64,000 nucleotides of DNA, taken from Actinomadura rubteroloni. Its GTDB lineage: Bacteria > Actinomycetota > Actinomycetes > Streptosporangiales > Streptosporangiaceae. Positions 1 through 8,645 of this stretch are shown here, piece by piece. Within the stretch, counting starts at the first letter, position 1. Each line of letters opens with the position of its first letter. Made by a program: the position numbers and the translations under genes. The stretch lies in contig NZ_MTBP01000005.1 in NCBI RefSeq assembly GCF_002911665.1, forward strand, positions 124,001-188,000, read 5' to 3'. The notes beneath the pieces are model-generated. The model searched no databases and had not been told where the DNA came from. It saw only the letters and a program-made list of their open reading frames with translations.

Positions 1-1
1 G

Positions 2-514
2 GAGTATTTGCAGGACGCGCCGGACAGCAGGCTCGCGAAGCTGTTCGCGGGCGAGACGGCGACCGCCGTCCTGATCCGGCGGCAGGCGCGGCAGAACGCG
101 GCGGAGCTGGCGGTGCTGCCCGCCGAGTCCGGTCCGGAGCGGATCGCGGCGTTCACTGTGTCGGCGGGGGCGTACGCGGACCTGGTGTCCGACCAGTGGG
201 ACCGGACGAATCTGGTCTATCGTGGGACGAAGTACACCGTCGGGGACCATGTCGGCGCCGCGTGCGTCGAGTGGCACCTGCACGCGTGGGACCTCGCGCG
301 GGCCGCGGGCGCCGACCACGAACCGGACGATCCGGAACTGCTGGCGGCGGCGTGGCACTGGGGGGTTCCGCATCTGCCGCTGGCGCCCGGCGCGGCGTGG
401 CCGGCCGTGCTGCGGTCGTCGGGCCGGGTGCCGGACCGCTGGCCCGGCGGGTCCGGAGACGCCCGTTCCGTCCGGTCCTCACCGCCGCCCGCCGCCGAAG
501 TGCGCAGGATGTAG
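2..514 (+). CDS. Mycothiol-dependent maleylpyruvate isomerase-type protein, 3' part
   Basis: The reading frame is open to the left edge, so the gene begins before the window; a TTG at base 8 is possible but there is no reason to prefer it. The visible 170 residues fit the C-terminal part of the DinB-like mycothiol-dependent isomerase (MDMPI) family: a helical region followed by EWHLHAWDLARA, which matches the conserved helix of these proteins where the histidine helps bind a metal. Family members either isomerise maleylpyruvate with mycothiol or act as metal-dependent thiol transferases of unknown substrate; most actinomycetes have many paralogues and the substrate here cannot be told. The stop is followed after 82 bases by narK on the same strand. 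The tail after about residue 140 is low-complexity and arginine/proline-rich. Confidence 0.7.
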   Translation, partial: EYLQDAPDSRLAKLFAGETATAVLIRRQARQNAAELAVLPAESGPERIAAFTVSAGAYADLVSDQWDRTNLVYRGTKYTVGDHVGAACVEWHLHAWDLARAAGADHEPDDPELLAAAWHWGVPHLPLAPGAAWPAVLRSSGRVPDRWPGGSGDARSVRSSPPPAAEVRRM

Positions 515-596
515 CAGTCCGGGCACAGTTCGCGCCGACGACCGTAACGGGCCGTCCCTAGCTTCTGCGGGGACGGACGAACGGGAGGGCGACAAC

Positions 597-1985
597 ATGA
601 CGGCGGTGACGGACGCGACGACCGGAAAGGCCGGCGCGGAGGCTCGCAGGGGCCGCTACTGGATCGACGACTGGGAGCCGGACGACGAGCGGTTCTGGTC
701 CGCGACGGGCCGCCGCGTCGCGGTCCGCAACCTGGCCTGCTCGATCCTGACCGAGCACCTCGGCTTCTCGGTGTGGCTGCTGTGGAGCATCGCGGTGCTG
801 AACCTGCCGAAGGTGGGCATCACGCTCTCGGTCGGGCAGACGCTGTGGCTGACCACGCTGCCGAACCTGGTGGGCGCGGCGCTGCGGATCCCGTACACGT
901 TCGCGCCGGCGAGGTTCGGCGGGCGCAACTTCACGATCATCAGCGCGCTGCTGCTGCTGATCCCGTGCGGGCTGTTCGTGTACGCGATCGAGCACCCGTC
1001 GATCCCGTTCTGGGCGCTGCTGCTGATCGCGGCGACGACGGGCCTCGGCGGCGGCAACTTCGCCTCGTCGATGGCGAACATCACGCACTTCTACCCGGTG
1101 AAGCGGCAGGGCCTGCCGCTCGGGCTGAACGCGGCGGGCGGGAACCTCGGCACGAGCGTGACGCAGCTCGCGATGCCGCCGCTGATCGTCGCGGCCGGGC
1201 TCGTCGCGGTCGGCTGGGTGTGGATGCCGCTGGTGGTCGTGGCGGCCGTGCTCGCGTACTTCTTCATGAACAACCTGACGCGGGCCAGCGCGTCCTACAC
1301 GGGCCGGGAGATGGCGGGCAGCGCCCGGGACCGGCAGACGATCGTCATGTCGGTCCTGTACGTCGGGACGTTCGGGTCGTTCATCGGGTACTCGTTCAGC
1401 TTCGGCGTGCTGATCAAGAACCAGTTCCCCGAGGTGACGGGCTCGCACGTCATCTGGCTCGGCGCGCTGGCGGGGTCGCTGGCCCGTCCGTTCGGCGGCT
1501 GGCTCGCCGACCGGTTCGGCGGGGCGCGGGTGACGATGGTGAACTTCCTGTTCATGGGCCTCGGCATCGGCGCGGTCGCCTACGCCGTCCACGCCAAGGA
1601 CTGGACGGGCTTCCTCACCGCGTTCCTGTTCGTTTTCGTGACGACGGGCATCGGCAACGGCTCGACCTACAAGATGATCCCGGCGATCTTCCGGACGCGG
1701 GCCCTGGCGAAGGCGGCGGGCGATGACGAGGCGACGGCGGTCGCGGCGGCGCGGCGGCAGGCGGCGGCGGCGATCGGGCTGATCTCGGCGGTCGGCGCGG
1801 CGGGCGGCGTGCTCATCCAGCAGACGTTCCGGATCTCGATCGAGAAGACCGGCAGCATCGGGAACGCGCTGCTGATCCTGGCGGCGTTCTACCTGGTCTG
1901 CCTCGGGCTGACCTGGTTCTCCTACCTGCGGCGCGGCGGGACGGGCGAGAACGCCTCCCGGGTCTTCGCCGAGGCGGGCGTGTAG
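597..1985 (+). CDS. narK: Nitrate/nitrite transporter NarK (MFS)
   Basis: A 462-residue major facilitator with about 12 hydrophobic segments. The N-terminus has the cytoplasmic WIDDWEPDDERFW stretch typical of actinobacterial NarK-type carriers, and the glycine-rich signature of the nitrate/nitrite porter family appears twice in modified form, near GLGGGNFASSMANI and TTGIGNGSTYKMIP. It should move nitrate or nitrite across the membrane, by symport or nitrate/nitrite exchange. The start was chosen at the ATG at 597 because GGGAGGG lies just upstream; the same frame is open further upstream but without coding character. It stands 1.3 kb before the nitrite reductase genes, which fits a role in nitrogen assimilation. 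A strong hairpin follows the stop. Confidence 0.9.
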   Translation: MTAVTDATTGKAGAEARRGRYWIDDWEPDDERFWSATGRRVAVRNLACSILTEHLGFSVWLLWSIAVLNLPKVGITLSVGQTLWLTTLPNLVGAALRIPYTFAPARFGGRNFTIISALLLLIPCGLFVYAIEHPSIPFWALLLIAATTGLGGGNFASSMANITHFYPVKRQGLPLGLNAAGGNLGTSVTQLAMPPLIVAAGLVAVGWVWMPLVVVAAVLAYFFMNNLTRASASYTGREMAGSARDRQTIVMSVLYVGTFGSFIGYSFSFGVLIKNQFPEVTGSHVIWLGALAGSLARPFGGWLADRFGGARVTMVNFLFMGLGIGAVAYAVHAKDWTGFLTAFLFVFVTTGIGNGSTYKMIPAIFRTRALAKAAGDDEATAVAAARRQAAAAIGLISAVGAAGGVLIQQTFRISIEKTGSIGNALLILAAFYLVCLGLTWFSYLRRGGTGENASRVFAEAGV

Positions 1986-2008
1986 CACGGGCGCATCCCC
2001 CTGAAACG

Positions 2009-2048
2009 GGCGGCGGGCGTTCCCACATGGCCGGGAGCGCCCGCCGCC
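2009..2048 (+). terminator. Hairpin terminator after narK
   Basis: A 16-bp stem (2009-2024 with 2033-2048) with one G.U pair and an 8-base loop lies 23 bases after the narK stop. There is no T-run, as is usual in very GC-rich actinomycetes. Confidence 0.6.
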
Positions 2049-2136
2049 GTCCGCGCTCGGGAGATCATCGGCGTGGGGACGGGCGCGACCGGGTAGATCA
2101 TCCGCGCGGGGCGACGGGGGAGAGGAAACGACTCTG

Positions 2137-2385
2137 ATGGGGACCTGCGAGGTCTGCGGCAACGACTACGAGCTGTCGTTCGAGGTCCACGCGCGGGGCG
2201 GCGTGCACACGTTCGACTCGTTCGAGTGCGCGATCACCGCGATGGCGCCGATCTGCGAGCACTGCTCGTGCCGGATCATCGGGCACGGGATGGACGTGGG
2301 CGGGCGCTGGTACTGCTCGGCGCACTGCGCGCGGGTCGCCGAGCCGGAGCGGGCGGGGGCGATCCGCGACAGCGTGCCGGTGTGA
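2137..2385 (+). CDS. Small cysteine-rich zinc-ribbon protein
   Basis: This 82-residue protein has CEVCGND near the N-terminus, a further Cys near residue 33, CEHCSC and CSAHC, giving enough Cys/His ligands for one or two zinc sites of treble-clef or ribbon type. Similar short proteins are common in actinobacteria and are usually annotated as hypothetical or metallothionein-like. The gene has a good ribosome site (GGGGGAGAGG about 10 bases before the ATG) and typical codon use, so it is very probably real. It lies alone between narK and a convergent Nudix gene. Its function is unknown; metal binding is inferred only from the cysteine pattern. Confidence 0.75.
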   Translation: MGTCEVCGNDYELSFEVHARGGVHTFDSFECAITAMAPICEHCSCRIIGHGMDVGGRWYCSAHCARVAEPERAGAIRDSVPV

Positions 2386-2400
2386 CACCGGGCCCTGCGG

Positions 2401-2431
2401 CCGGCCTCGTCCCTCAGCGGGACGGGGCCGG
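2401..2431. terminator. Bidirectional hairpin between convergent genes
   Basis: The arms 2401-2413 and 2419-2431 pair over 13 bp with one G.U pair. The right arm overlaps the end of the Nudix gene, so the hairpin can end transcripts from both sides. Confidence 0.5.
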
Positions 2432-2896
2432 TTCGCGTCCGTCCTCCAGGTAGACGGCGCGGCCCTCGCCGAGAGCGCGCAGGCTCGGCACCATGCGGCG
2501 CGCGATGTGCGGCGGGGCGAGGTCGGGGATCTTGTCCGGCGCGGCGAGCGTGTAGTCGGACAGTTCGTCGGGGGGCAGCCGCAGCCGCCCGACCTCCTCG
2601 GCGGTGATCGTGCCGCCGAACACGAAGACGTTGACGGCGTCCACGCCGTCGTGCGGCGACCCCCAGTCCACGCAGACCAGGCCGCCGAGCCGGGGGACGA
2701 GCCCGAGCTCCTCCTCGCACTCGCGGACGCACGCGCGCAGCGGTGACTCGCCCTCCTCGATGACGCCGCCCGGCAGGAACCAGCCGTTCTTGTAGGTCGG
2801 TTTGACGAGCAGCACCCGGCCGAGGTCGTCGAGGAGCAGCGCCGCGGCGGCGCCGCGGGTCCGGGGCAGCGAGGCGAGGTACGCGAGGTCCGGCAT
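2414..2896 (-). CDS. Nudix hydrolase
   Basis: The 160-residue protein carries a complete Nudix box: GGVIEEGESPLRACVRECEE followed by ELGL, matching G-x5-E-x7-R-E-U-x-E-E-x-G-U, at about residues 43-66. The glutamates coordinate the metal that activates hydrolysis of a nucleoside diphosphate linked to another group. The substrate cannot be predicted; the short single-domain form with a C-terminal helix is common in actinomycetes. No clear ribosome site precedes the ATG, but a TAGCCT hexamer ends 6 bases before it, so the mRNA may be leaderless. The gene is convergent with the zinc-ribbon gene and divergent from nirB. Confidence 0.85.
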   Translation of the reverse strand: MPDLAYLASLPRTRGAAAALLLDDLGRVLLVKPTYKNGWFLPGGVIEEGESPLRACVRECEEELGLVPRLGGLVCVDWGSPHDGVDAVNVFVFGGTITAEEVGRLRLPPDELSDYTLAAPDKIPDLAPPHIARRMVPSLRALGEGRAVYLEDGREPAPSR

Positions 2897-3301
2897 GGGA
2901 CGAGGCTAGACGCGGCGGCCCCCGGGCGGAGGCGGGTCGCGGCGGGACGTGGCCGGTTCGCCCGTGCGGGGGCGCGGGCGCCCTGCGATCCGTGCGGCGG
3001 TCGCGGCGGGCGGCGGCGAATGGGCCACGACGGCGGCGGACAACGCTTGACACGTGATCGTCAAGACGGGCGGCGCGGCGGCGGGACCGCCCGGCCCGCA
3101 AGGGCTCCCGGCGTTCCCGCCAAGCGGCGCCGGATTTCCGGATCGCGAAAAAAGTTCGTTAATTCGCATGGATCCGATTGCGTTATGACCACGAATCGGT
3201 TTCAGAGTGAGCGGCTTTTAACACGCCGGTGACAAAGGGGACGCAATCACGAAACGGCCTCTGCTGAGGATCGCCCCATGGACGACGGAGGGGACGCGCT
3301 C
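2897..3301. other. Non-coding divergent region between Nudix gene and nirB
   Basis: This 405-base stretch holds no convincing gene. It contains an inverted repeat CTTGAC-N8-GTCAAG (3046-3065), an AT-richer block from about 3135 to 3225, and the candidate GlnR site listed separately. The nirB promoter should lie in the AT-richer block. Confidence 0.6.
3218..3255 (+). promoter_or_regulatory. Candidate GlnR box upstream of nirB
   Basis: Four 5-base elements follow each other at exact 11-base steps: TTAAC, GTGAC, GACGC and GAAAC, each separated by 6 bases. The GlnR consensus is gTnAC-n6-GaAAC repeated. The first and last elements fit well, the two middle ones are degenerate. GlnR is a known activator of nirB in Streptomyces, which makes the site plausible; the match alone is weak. 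Confidence 0.3.
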
Positions 3302-5818
3302 ATGCATGTGGTGGTAGCCGGTCACGGGCCGACGGGCCACCGCCTGGTGGAGGCGCTGCGGGAACGGGATTCCGAGGGTTCGCTGCGGATCACGGTGCTG
3401 GGGGAGGAGACGCGCACAGCCTACGACCGGGTGGCGCTGACCTCCTATCTGACCGAGGACGCCGATCTCGGTTACCCGGCGCACGGCACGGAGGTCGAGG
3501 TGATCACCGGCGACCCGGTCGCCGAGATCGACCGGGCGGCGCGGACCGTGCGGACCGCGTCCGGCCGGGCGCTCGCCTACGACGCGCTGGTGCTGGCCAC
3601 CGGGTCGTCGCCGTTCGTGCCGCCGGTCGAGGGCCGCGAGCTGCCGGGCGTCTTCGCCTACCGCACCATCGACGACCTGGACGCGATCCGCGACGCCTGC
3701 ACGGCGGCGGGCGCCGGGGCGGGCGGTGTCGTGGTCGGCGGCGGGCTGCTCGGGCTGGAGGCGGCGCGGGCGCTGCAGGGCCTCGGGATGGACACCCACG
3801 TGGTCGAGGTCGCGCCGTGGCTGATGCCGCGCCAGCTCGACGAGGGCGGCGGCGCCATGCTGCGCCGCCACATCGAGGGCCTCGGCATGGCGGTGCACGC
3901 CGGGACGCCGATGAAGGGCCTGGCCGGACGCGACGGCCGCGTCGCCCGGGTGGACCTGGCCGACGGCTCGGCGATCGACGCCGCCGTCGTGGTGTTCTCC
4001 GCGGGCATCCGGCCGCGCGACGAGCTGGCGCGGGCCTGCGGCCTGCCGGTCGGCGAGCGCGGCGGGATCGTGGTGGACGAGACGTGCCGCACCGCCGACG
4101 AGGCGATCTACGCCGTCGGGGAGTGCGCCCTGGTCGGCGGCCAGGTCTACGGGCTCGTCGCGCCGTGCTTCAGCATGGCCGAGGTCGCCGCGGACGCGCT
4201 GCTGGCCCGCGCGTCCGGCCGCACGAGCGCCGCCCGGTTCGAGGGCGCGGACCTGTCCACCAAGCTCAAGCTGATGGGCGTGGACGTCGCGAGCTTCGGC
4301 GACCCGTTCGCCGACGCGAAGGACGGCGCGCTCGGCGTCACCTACACCGACCCGGTCGCGGGCGTCTACAAGCGGCTGATCGTCAGCGACGACGCCAAGA
4401 CGCTGCTCGGCGGCGTCCTGGTCGGCGACGCGTCGGCCTACCCGACGCTGCGGGCCCGGATCGGCGGCACGCTGCCCGGCACGCCCGAGCAGGCGCTGTT
4501 CGGGGACGTCGAGGCGGCCGACGGCGACCTGCCCGACGCGACCGTCATCTGTAGCTGCAACAACGTCTGCGCCGGCACGATCCGGACGGCGGTCCGCGAC
4601 GAGAGCCTGACCGACGTCGCCGCCGTGAAAACCTGCACCCGCGCCGGCACCACCTGCGGGAGCTGCGTCCCGCTGGTCAAGAAGCTGCTGGACGCGGAGC
4701 TGACCGCCGCGGGCATCGAGGTCAGCAAGGCGCTGTGCGAGCACTTCGACCACAGCCGCGCCGAGCTGTTCGACATCGTCCGGGTGCGGGGCATCACGAC
4801 GTTCACCCGGCTCATCGAGGAGCACGGGCGGGGCCGGGGCTGCGACATCTGCAAGCCGGTCGTCGCGTCGATCCTCGCCAGCCTCGGCAACGGGCACATC
4901 CTGGAGGGCGAGCAGGCGGCGCTGCAGGACACCAACGACCACTTCCTCGCCAACATCCAGAAGAACGGCACGTACTCGGTGGTGCCGCGCATCCCGGGCG
5001 GGGAGATCACGCCGGAGCGGCTGATCGTCATCGGCGAGGTCGCCCGCGACTTCGGCCTCTACACCAAGATCACCGGCGGGCAGCGGATCGACCTGTTCGG
5101 CGCCCGCGTCGAGCAGCTCCCCGAGATCTGGCGGCGGCTGGTGGAGGCGGGGTTCGAGTCCGGGCACGCCTACGGCAAGTCGCTGCGGACGGTGAAGTCG
5201 TGCGTCGGGTCGACCTGGTGCCGCTACGGCGTCCAGGACTCGGTGGCGATGGCGATCCGGCTGGAGCTGCGCTACCGGGGCCTGCGGTCCCCGCACAAGC
5301 TCAAGTCGGCCGTTTCAGGCTGCGCCCGCGAGTGCGCGGAGGCGCAGGGCAAGGACTTCGGGATCATCGCGACCGAGAAGGGCTGGAACCTCTACCTCGC
5401 CGGGAACGGCGGGATGCGGCCCCGGCACGCGGACCTGTTCGGCAGCGATCTCACCGACGAGGAGCTCGTCCGGTACATCGACCGGTTCCTCATGTTCTAC
5501 ATCCGCACCGCCGACCGCCTCCAGCGCACCGCGACCTGGCTGGAGAGCCTGGACGGCGGCATCGACTACCTCCGCGAGGTCATCGTGGAGGACCGGCTCG
5601 GCATCTGCGCCGAGCTGGACGCCGCGATGGAGCGGCACGTCGCCGCCTACTCCGACGAGTGGCGCGACACCCTGGAGGACCCCGAGAAGCTCGGCCGGTT
5701 CGTCTCCTTCGTGAACGCCCCCGAGACGCCCGACCCCAGCATCGTCTTCGAGTCCGAACGCGACCAGATCAAGCCGGTCCTGGTGGCCGGCCCCCGCCTG
5801 GAGGTTGCCGCCCGATGA
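3302..5818 (+). CDS. nirB: Nitrite reductase [NAD(P)H], large subunit
   Basis: NirB reduces nitrite to ammonium in the cytoplasm, passing electrons from NAD(P)H through FAD and iron-sulfur clusters to siroheme. The 838-residue product shows the family order: an FAD/NAD(P)-binding reductase part (about 1-400), a BFD-like [2Fe-2S] part with CSCNNVC and later CTRAGTTCGSC, a second cysteine pair (CDIC), the ferredoxin-like half domain, and the siroheme/[4Fe-4S] part with CVGSTWC and GCARECAEAQ. I chose the ATG at 3302 because GGAGGGG stands nine bases before it; the ATG at 3278 (eight residues longer) has no such site. The stop overlaps the nirD start by four bases. The following siroheme genes support assimilatory use. 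Confidence 0.95.
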   Translation: MHVVVAGHGPTGHRLVEALRERDSEGSLRITVLGEETRTAYDRVALTSYLTEDADLGYPAHGTEVEVITGDPVAEIDRAARTVRTASGRALAYDALVLATGSSPFVPPVEGRELPGVFAYRTIDDLDAIRDACTAAGAGAGGVVVGGGLLGLEAARALQGLGMDTHVVEVAPWLMPRQLDEGGGAMLRRHIEGLGMAVHAGTPMKGLAGRDGRVARVDLADGSAIDAAVVVFSAGIRPRDELARACGLPVGERGGIVVDETCRTADEAIYAVGECALVGGQVYGLVAPCFSMAEVAADALLARASGRTSAARFEGADLSTKLKLMGVDVASFGDPFADAKDGALGVTYTDPVAGVYKRLIVSDDAKTLLGGVLVGDASAYPTLRARIGGTLPGTPEQALFGDVEAADGDLPDATVICSCNNVCAGTIRTAVRDESLTDVAAVKTCTRAGTTCGSCVPLVKKLLDAELTAAGIEVSKALCEHFDHSRAELFDIVRVRGITTFTRLIEEHGRGRGCDICKPVVASILASLGNGHILEGEQAALQDTNDHFLANIQKNGTYSVVPRIPGGEITPERLIVIGEVARDFGLYTKITGGQRIDLFGARVEQLPEIWRRLVEAGFESGHAYGKSLRTVKSCVGSTWCRYGVQDSVAMAIRLELRYRGLRSPHKLKSAVSGCARECAEAQGKDFGIIATEKGWNLYLAGNGGMRPRHADLFGSDLTDEELVRYIDRFLMFYIRTADRLQRTATWLESLDGGIDYLREVIVEDRLGICAELDAAMERHVAAYSDEWRDTLEDPEKLGRFVSFVNAPETPDPSIVFESERDQIKPVLVAGPRLEVAAR

Positions 5819-6207
5819 CCATGACCACCGAATCGACGATCGGCCTGGAGGCGCCGCCCGGCGCCCGGTGGATCGACGTGTGCGCCTACGACGACCTGCT
5901 CCCCGAGCGCGGCGCGTGCGCCATCATCGACGGCGTCCAGGTGGCGGTGTTCCGCACGTTCGAGGGCGACCTGTACGCCTTGGCCAACCTGGACCCGTTC
6001 AGCGGCGCGCACGTCATCTCGCGCGGCATCCTCGGCACCCGCGCGGGCGCGCCGACCGTCGCGTCGCCGATGTACAAGCAGGTCTTCGACCTCCGCACGG
6101 GCGGCTGCCTGGACGACCCGGACGTCGCCCTGCCGACCTTCCCGATCCGCCGCTCGGCGACGGGCGACCGCGTGGAGGTGGGGTTGAGCGATGAGCACCG
6201 AGAATGA
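5815..6207 (+). CDS. nirD: Nitrite reductase [NAD(P)H], small subunit
   Basis: A 130-residue Rieske-like protein (NirD family). It lacks the Cys-His cluster ligands of true Rieske proteins, as is normal for NirD, and keeps the fold around ALANLDPFSGAHVISRGI. It is the partner of NirB. The ATG lies in an ATGA overlap with the nirB stop, and its own end overlaps the next gene by 17 bases, so the block is surely one operon with coupled translation. Confidence 0.93.
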   Translation: MTMTTESTIGLEAPPGARWIDVCAYDDLLPERGACAIIDGVQVAVFRTFEGDLYALANLDPFSGAHVISRGILGTRAGAPTVASPMYKQVFDLRTGGCLDDPDVALPTFPIRRSATGDRVEVGLSDEHRE

Positions 6208-7384
6208 ACCGCTCGCCGGATTCGCCGTCGGGGTGACCGCGGCGCGCCGCCACGAGGAGCTGGCCACGCTGCTGGAGCGCCGGGGCGCGCGCGTCGTCCA
6301 CGCCCCGGCGATCCGCCTGATCCCGCTGGCCGACGACGTCGAGCTGCTGGAGGCCACCCGCGAGTGCGTCTCCCGCCCGTTCGACCACCTCGTCGTGACC
6401 ACCGCGATCGGGTTCCGCGCCTGGCTGGAGGCCGCCGACGGCTGGGGCCTGCGCGACGGGCTGCTGGACCGGCTCGCCGGGGTGAGCGTGCTGGCGCGCG
6501 GCCCGAAGGCGCGCGGCGCGATCCGCTCGGCCGGGCTGACCGAGCGCTGGTCGCCGTCCTCGGAGAGCTGCGCCGAGGTGCTGAAGCACCTGCTGGAGCA
6601 GGACCTGGCGGGCCGCCGCGTCGCCGTGCAGCTCTACGGCGAGCAGCTCCCGGAGTTCACCGGCGGGCTGCGCGCGGCGGGCGCCGAGGTGATCGAGCTG
6701 CCGGTGTACCGCTGGTCGCGCACCGACGACTCCACGCCGCTGCGGCGGCTGGTCGGGCAGGCCGTCGCGGGCACGGTGGACGCGATCACGTTCACCAGCG
6801 CCCCGGCCGTCGCCGCGACGCTCGCCGTCGCGGCCGAGGACGGCCTGGAGGACGCGCTGCTGGAGACCCTGCGCACCAACGTCGTCGCCGCGTGCGTCGG
6901 CCCGGTCACCGCGCAGGCGCTGACCGAGCGGGGCGTCCCGACCGTCCAGCCCGAGCGGCCCCGCATCGGCGCGCTCGTGCGGGCGCTCGTGTCGGAGCTG
7001 CCGCGGCACCGGTCGCGGCGGCTGCAGGTGCGCGGCACGTCGCTGGAGCTGCGCGGGCACGCGGTCGTCCTGGACGGCCAGCTCCGCCCGATCGCGCCCG
7101 CGCCGATGGCGATCCTGCGGGCGCTCGCACGACGTCCCGGGCACGTGGTGTCGCGGGCCGAGCTGACCGGCGTCCTGCCGAGCCGGCTGGTGATGAGCGG
7201 CGCGCCGTGGTCGCGCGACACCCGGCCGCAGGCCGACGAGCACGCCGTCGAGATGGCGGTGGCGCGGCTGCGGCGCGGCCTCGGCCGCTCGGGGATCGTG
7301 GAGACGGTCGTGAAGCGCGGCTACCGGCTCGCGTGCGACCCGCGGCTGGCCGAACCGGTCGGGGCGGAGTTCGGCGGTGCGTGA
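6191..7384 (+). CDS. hemD: Uroporphyrinogen-III synthase fused to winged-helix domain
   Basis: The first ~260 residues are a HemD domain (two alternating alpha/beta subdomains; motifs VVTTAIGFRAW and DAITFTSAPAVAAT), which makes uroporphyrinogen III, the precursor of siroheme and heme. Residues about 290-390 form a winged-helix DNA-binding domain of the OmpR/PhoB effector type (APMAILRALARRPGHVVSRA, then HAVEMAVARLRRGLG and VVKRGYRLA). This fusion is a known actinobacterial architecture (annotated as uroporphyrinogen-III synthase/response regulator domain protein). There is no receiver domain. Placement between nirD and a sirohydrochlorin chelatase says the enzyme serves siroheme supply for NirB; the DNA-binding half may link siroheme or nitrite state to transcription, which is inference. 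Confidence 0.88.
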   Translation: MSTENEPLAGFAVGVTAARRHEELATLLERRGARVVHAPAIRLIPLADDVELLEATRECVSRPFDHLVVTTAIGFRAWLEAADGWGLRDGLLDRLAGVSVLARGPKARGAIRSAGLTERWSPSSESCAEVLKHLLEQDLAGRRVAVQLYGEQLPEFTGGLRAAGAEVIELPVYRWSRTDDSTPLRRLVGQAVAGTVDAITFTSAPAVAATLAVAAEDGLEDALLETLRTNVVAACVGPVTAQALTERGVPTVQPERPRIGALVRALVSELPRHRSRRLQVRGTSLELRGHAVVLDGQLRPIAPAPMAILRALARRPGHVVSRAELTGVLPSRLVMSGAPWSRDTRPQADEHAVEMAVARLRRGLGRSGIVETVVKRGYRLACDPRLAEPVGAEFGGA

Positions 7385-8093
7385 CGGCGCCCCGGTCCTG
7401 CTGGCGGTCGCGCACGGCACCCGCAGCGCCGCGGGCGTCGCGGCCGTGCGGGAACTGCTGCGCCGGGTCCGGGCGCTGCGGCCGTGGGTCCCGGTCGCCG
7501 AGGCCTACGCCGAGATCGCCGAGCCCCGGCTGGAGGACGCCCTGCGCGCCGCCGGGGACCGGCCGGTCGTGCCGGTCCCGCTGCTGCTGGCGCGCGGCTA
7601 CCACGCGCTGATCGACATCCCGGGCCGGGTGGAGCGGCTGCGCCCGGACGCGCTGCCGGGCCGTCCGCTCGGCCCCGACCCGCTGCTCGCCGACGCGCTC
7701 GCCGCCCGGCTCCGCGCGCTGGGCGAGCCGCGGCGCGGGGACGCGGTGGTCCTGGCCGCGGCGGGCTCGTCGGACCCGGTCGGCGTCGCGGACGTCGAGG
7801 CGGCGGCGCGGCTGCTGTCGCGCCGGCTGCGGCGCCCGGTGGCGACCGGGTTCGTCGCGGCGGGCGGCCCGTCGCTCGCCGACGTGGTCGCCGACCTGCG
7901 CGCAGCCGGCGCCGAACGCGTCCTCGCGGCGTCCTACGTGCTCGCGCCCGGGTTCTTCCACGACCGCATGGCCGCGTCCGGCGCGGACGCGGTCACCGCG
8001 CCGCTCGGCGCGCACGACGCCGTGGCGCGGCTGCTGCTGCGGCGCTACGACCAGGCCCGCCTGAGCGCGGGCTCGGCGGTGCCGGTCCCCTGA
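7377..8093 (+). CDS. Sirohydrochlorin chelatase (CbiX/SirB type)
   Basis: The 238-residue protein has two CbiX-like halves. The first begins LLAVAHGTRSAAG with the metal-site histidine, and contains PLLLARGYHALIDIP with the second histidine; the second half repeats the fold with VLAAAGSSDP and ASYVLAPGFFHDRM. Such proteins insert Fe(II) or Co(II) into sirohydrochlorin; here iron is expected because the gene closes the nirBD-hemD operon and NirB needs siroheme. The GTG at 7377 overlaps the previous gene by eight bases. The end overlaps a strong hairpin shared with the convergent MarR gene. Confidence 0.88.
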   Translation: MRDGAPVLLAVAHGTRSAAGVAAVRELLRRVRALRPWVPVAEAYAEIAEPRLEDALRAAGDRPVVPVPLLLARGYHALIDIPGRVERLRPDALPGRPLGPDPLLADALAARLRALGEPRRGDAVVLAAAGSSDPVGVADVEAAARLLSRRLRRPVATGFVAAGGPSLADVVADLRAAGAERVLAASYVLAPGFFHDRMAASGADAVTAPLGAHDAVARLLLRRYDQARLSAGSAVPVP

Positions 8094-8123
8094 CCTCTCG
8101 TCCGGCCCCCGGTCAGGGGACCG
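8083..8123. terminator. Bidirectional terminator embedded in two stop codons
   Basis: A perfect 13-bp inverted repeat (8083-8095 with 8111-8123) spans the ends of the chelatase gene and the convergent MarR gene; both stop codons lie within its arms. Confidence 0.6.
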
Positions 8124-8616
8124 CGCTTCCGCCCTGCGCCGCGTCCGCGAACCGGGGGTCGTGGTGGGCGAGGACTTTGCGGACGAGCGCGCGGAACTGC
8201 TCGGTCTCGGCGGGCGTCAGCGCCGCGAACAGGCGCGCGTCGCGCTCGCGCAGCCGCTCCAGGTCGGCGCGCAGGAAGCGGCGCCCCTCCTCGGTGATCT
8301 CGACGGCGTAGCGGCGGCGGTCGGCCGGGTCGCGGCGCCGGACGGCGTAGCCCGCGCCCTCCAGATCGTCCAGGATCCCCACCAGGTCGGCCGGGTCGGT
8401 GCGCACCCGGTCGCTGATCTCCCGCTGCGCGAGCGCGCCCTCGTCGGCCAGGCACGCCAGGACGATCACATGCGGCCAGCGCACGACGCCGCCCCTGCCC
8501 CGTCCGGGCCGGGACGTCCCGCCGCCCGCCTCGCGGCGGATCAGCCGGACCAGCTCCACGGTCAGATACGTCGGCATCGCCAGGAACGTGTCGGGCGGGG
8601 CCTCGCGCTTGTCCAT
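8113..8616 (-). CDS. MarR-family transcriptional regulator
   Basis: A 167-residue winged-helix regulator. The recognition region is EGALAQREISDRVRTDPADL and the wing is RRDPADRRRYAVEITEEGRR, both typical of MarR dimers. The ATG at 8616 follows GAGGACGATCC, whereas the longer frame back to 8694 would run through the divergent promoter. It is divergent from the drrAB-type exporter genes, and a palindrome in between overlaps the predicted promoter of that exporter. The likely role is a ligand-released repressor of the exporter and of itself. Confidence 0.88.
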   Translation of the reverse strand: MDKREAPPDTFLAMPTYLTVELVRLIRREAGGGTSRPGRGRGGVVRWPHVIVLACLADEGALAQREISDRVRTDPADLVGILDDLEGAGYAVRRRDPADRRRYAVEITEEGRRFLRADLERLRERDARLFAALTPAETEQFRALVRKVLAHHDPRFADAAQGGSAVP

Positions 8617-8645
8617 CGGATCGTCCTCGGGGTCGGGGCGACATT

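Noticed and set aside
515..596. A GlnR box before narK
   Set aside because: A single GTAAC at about 543 has no partner element at the required distance.
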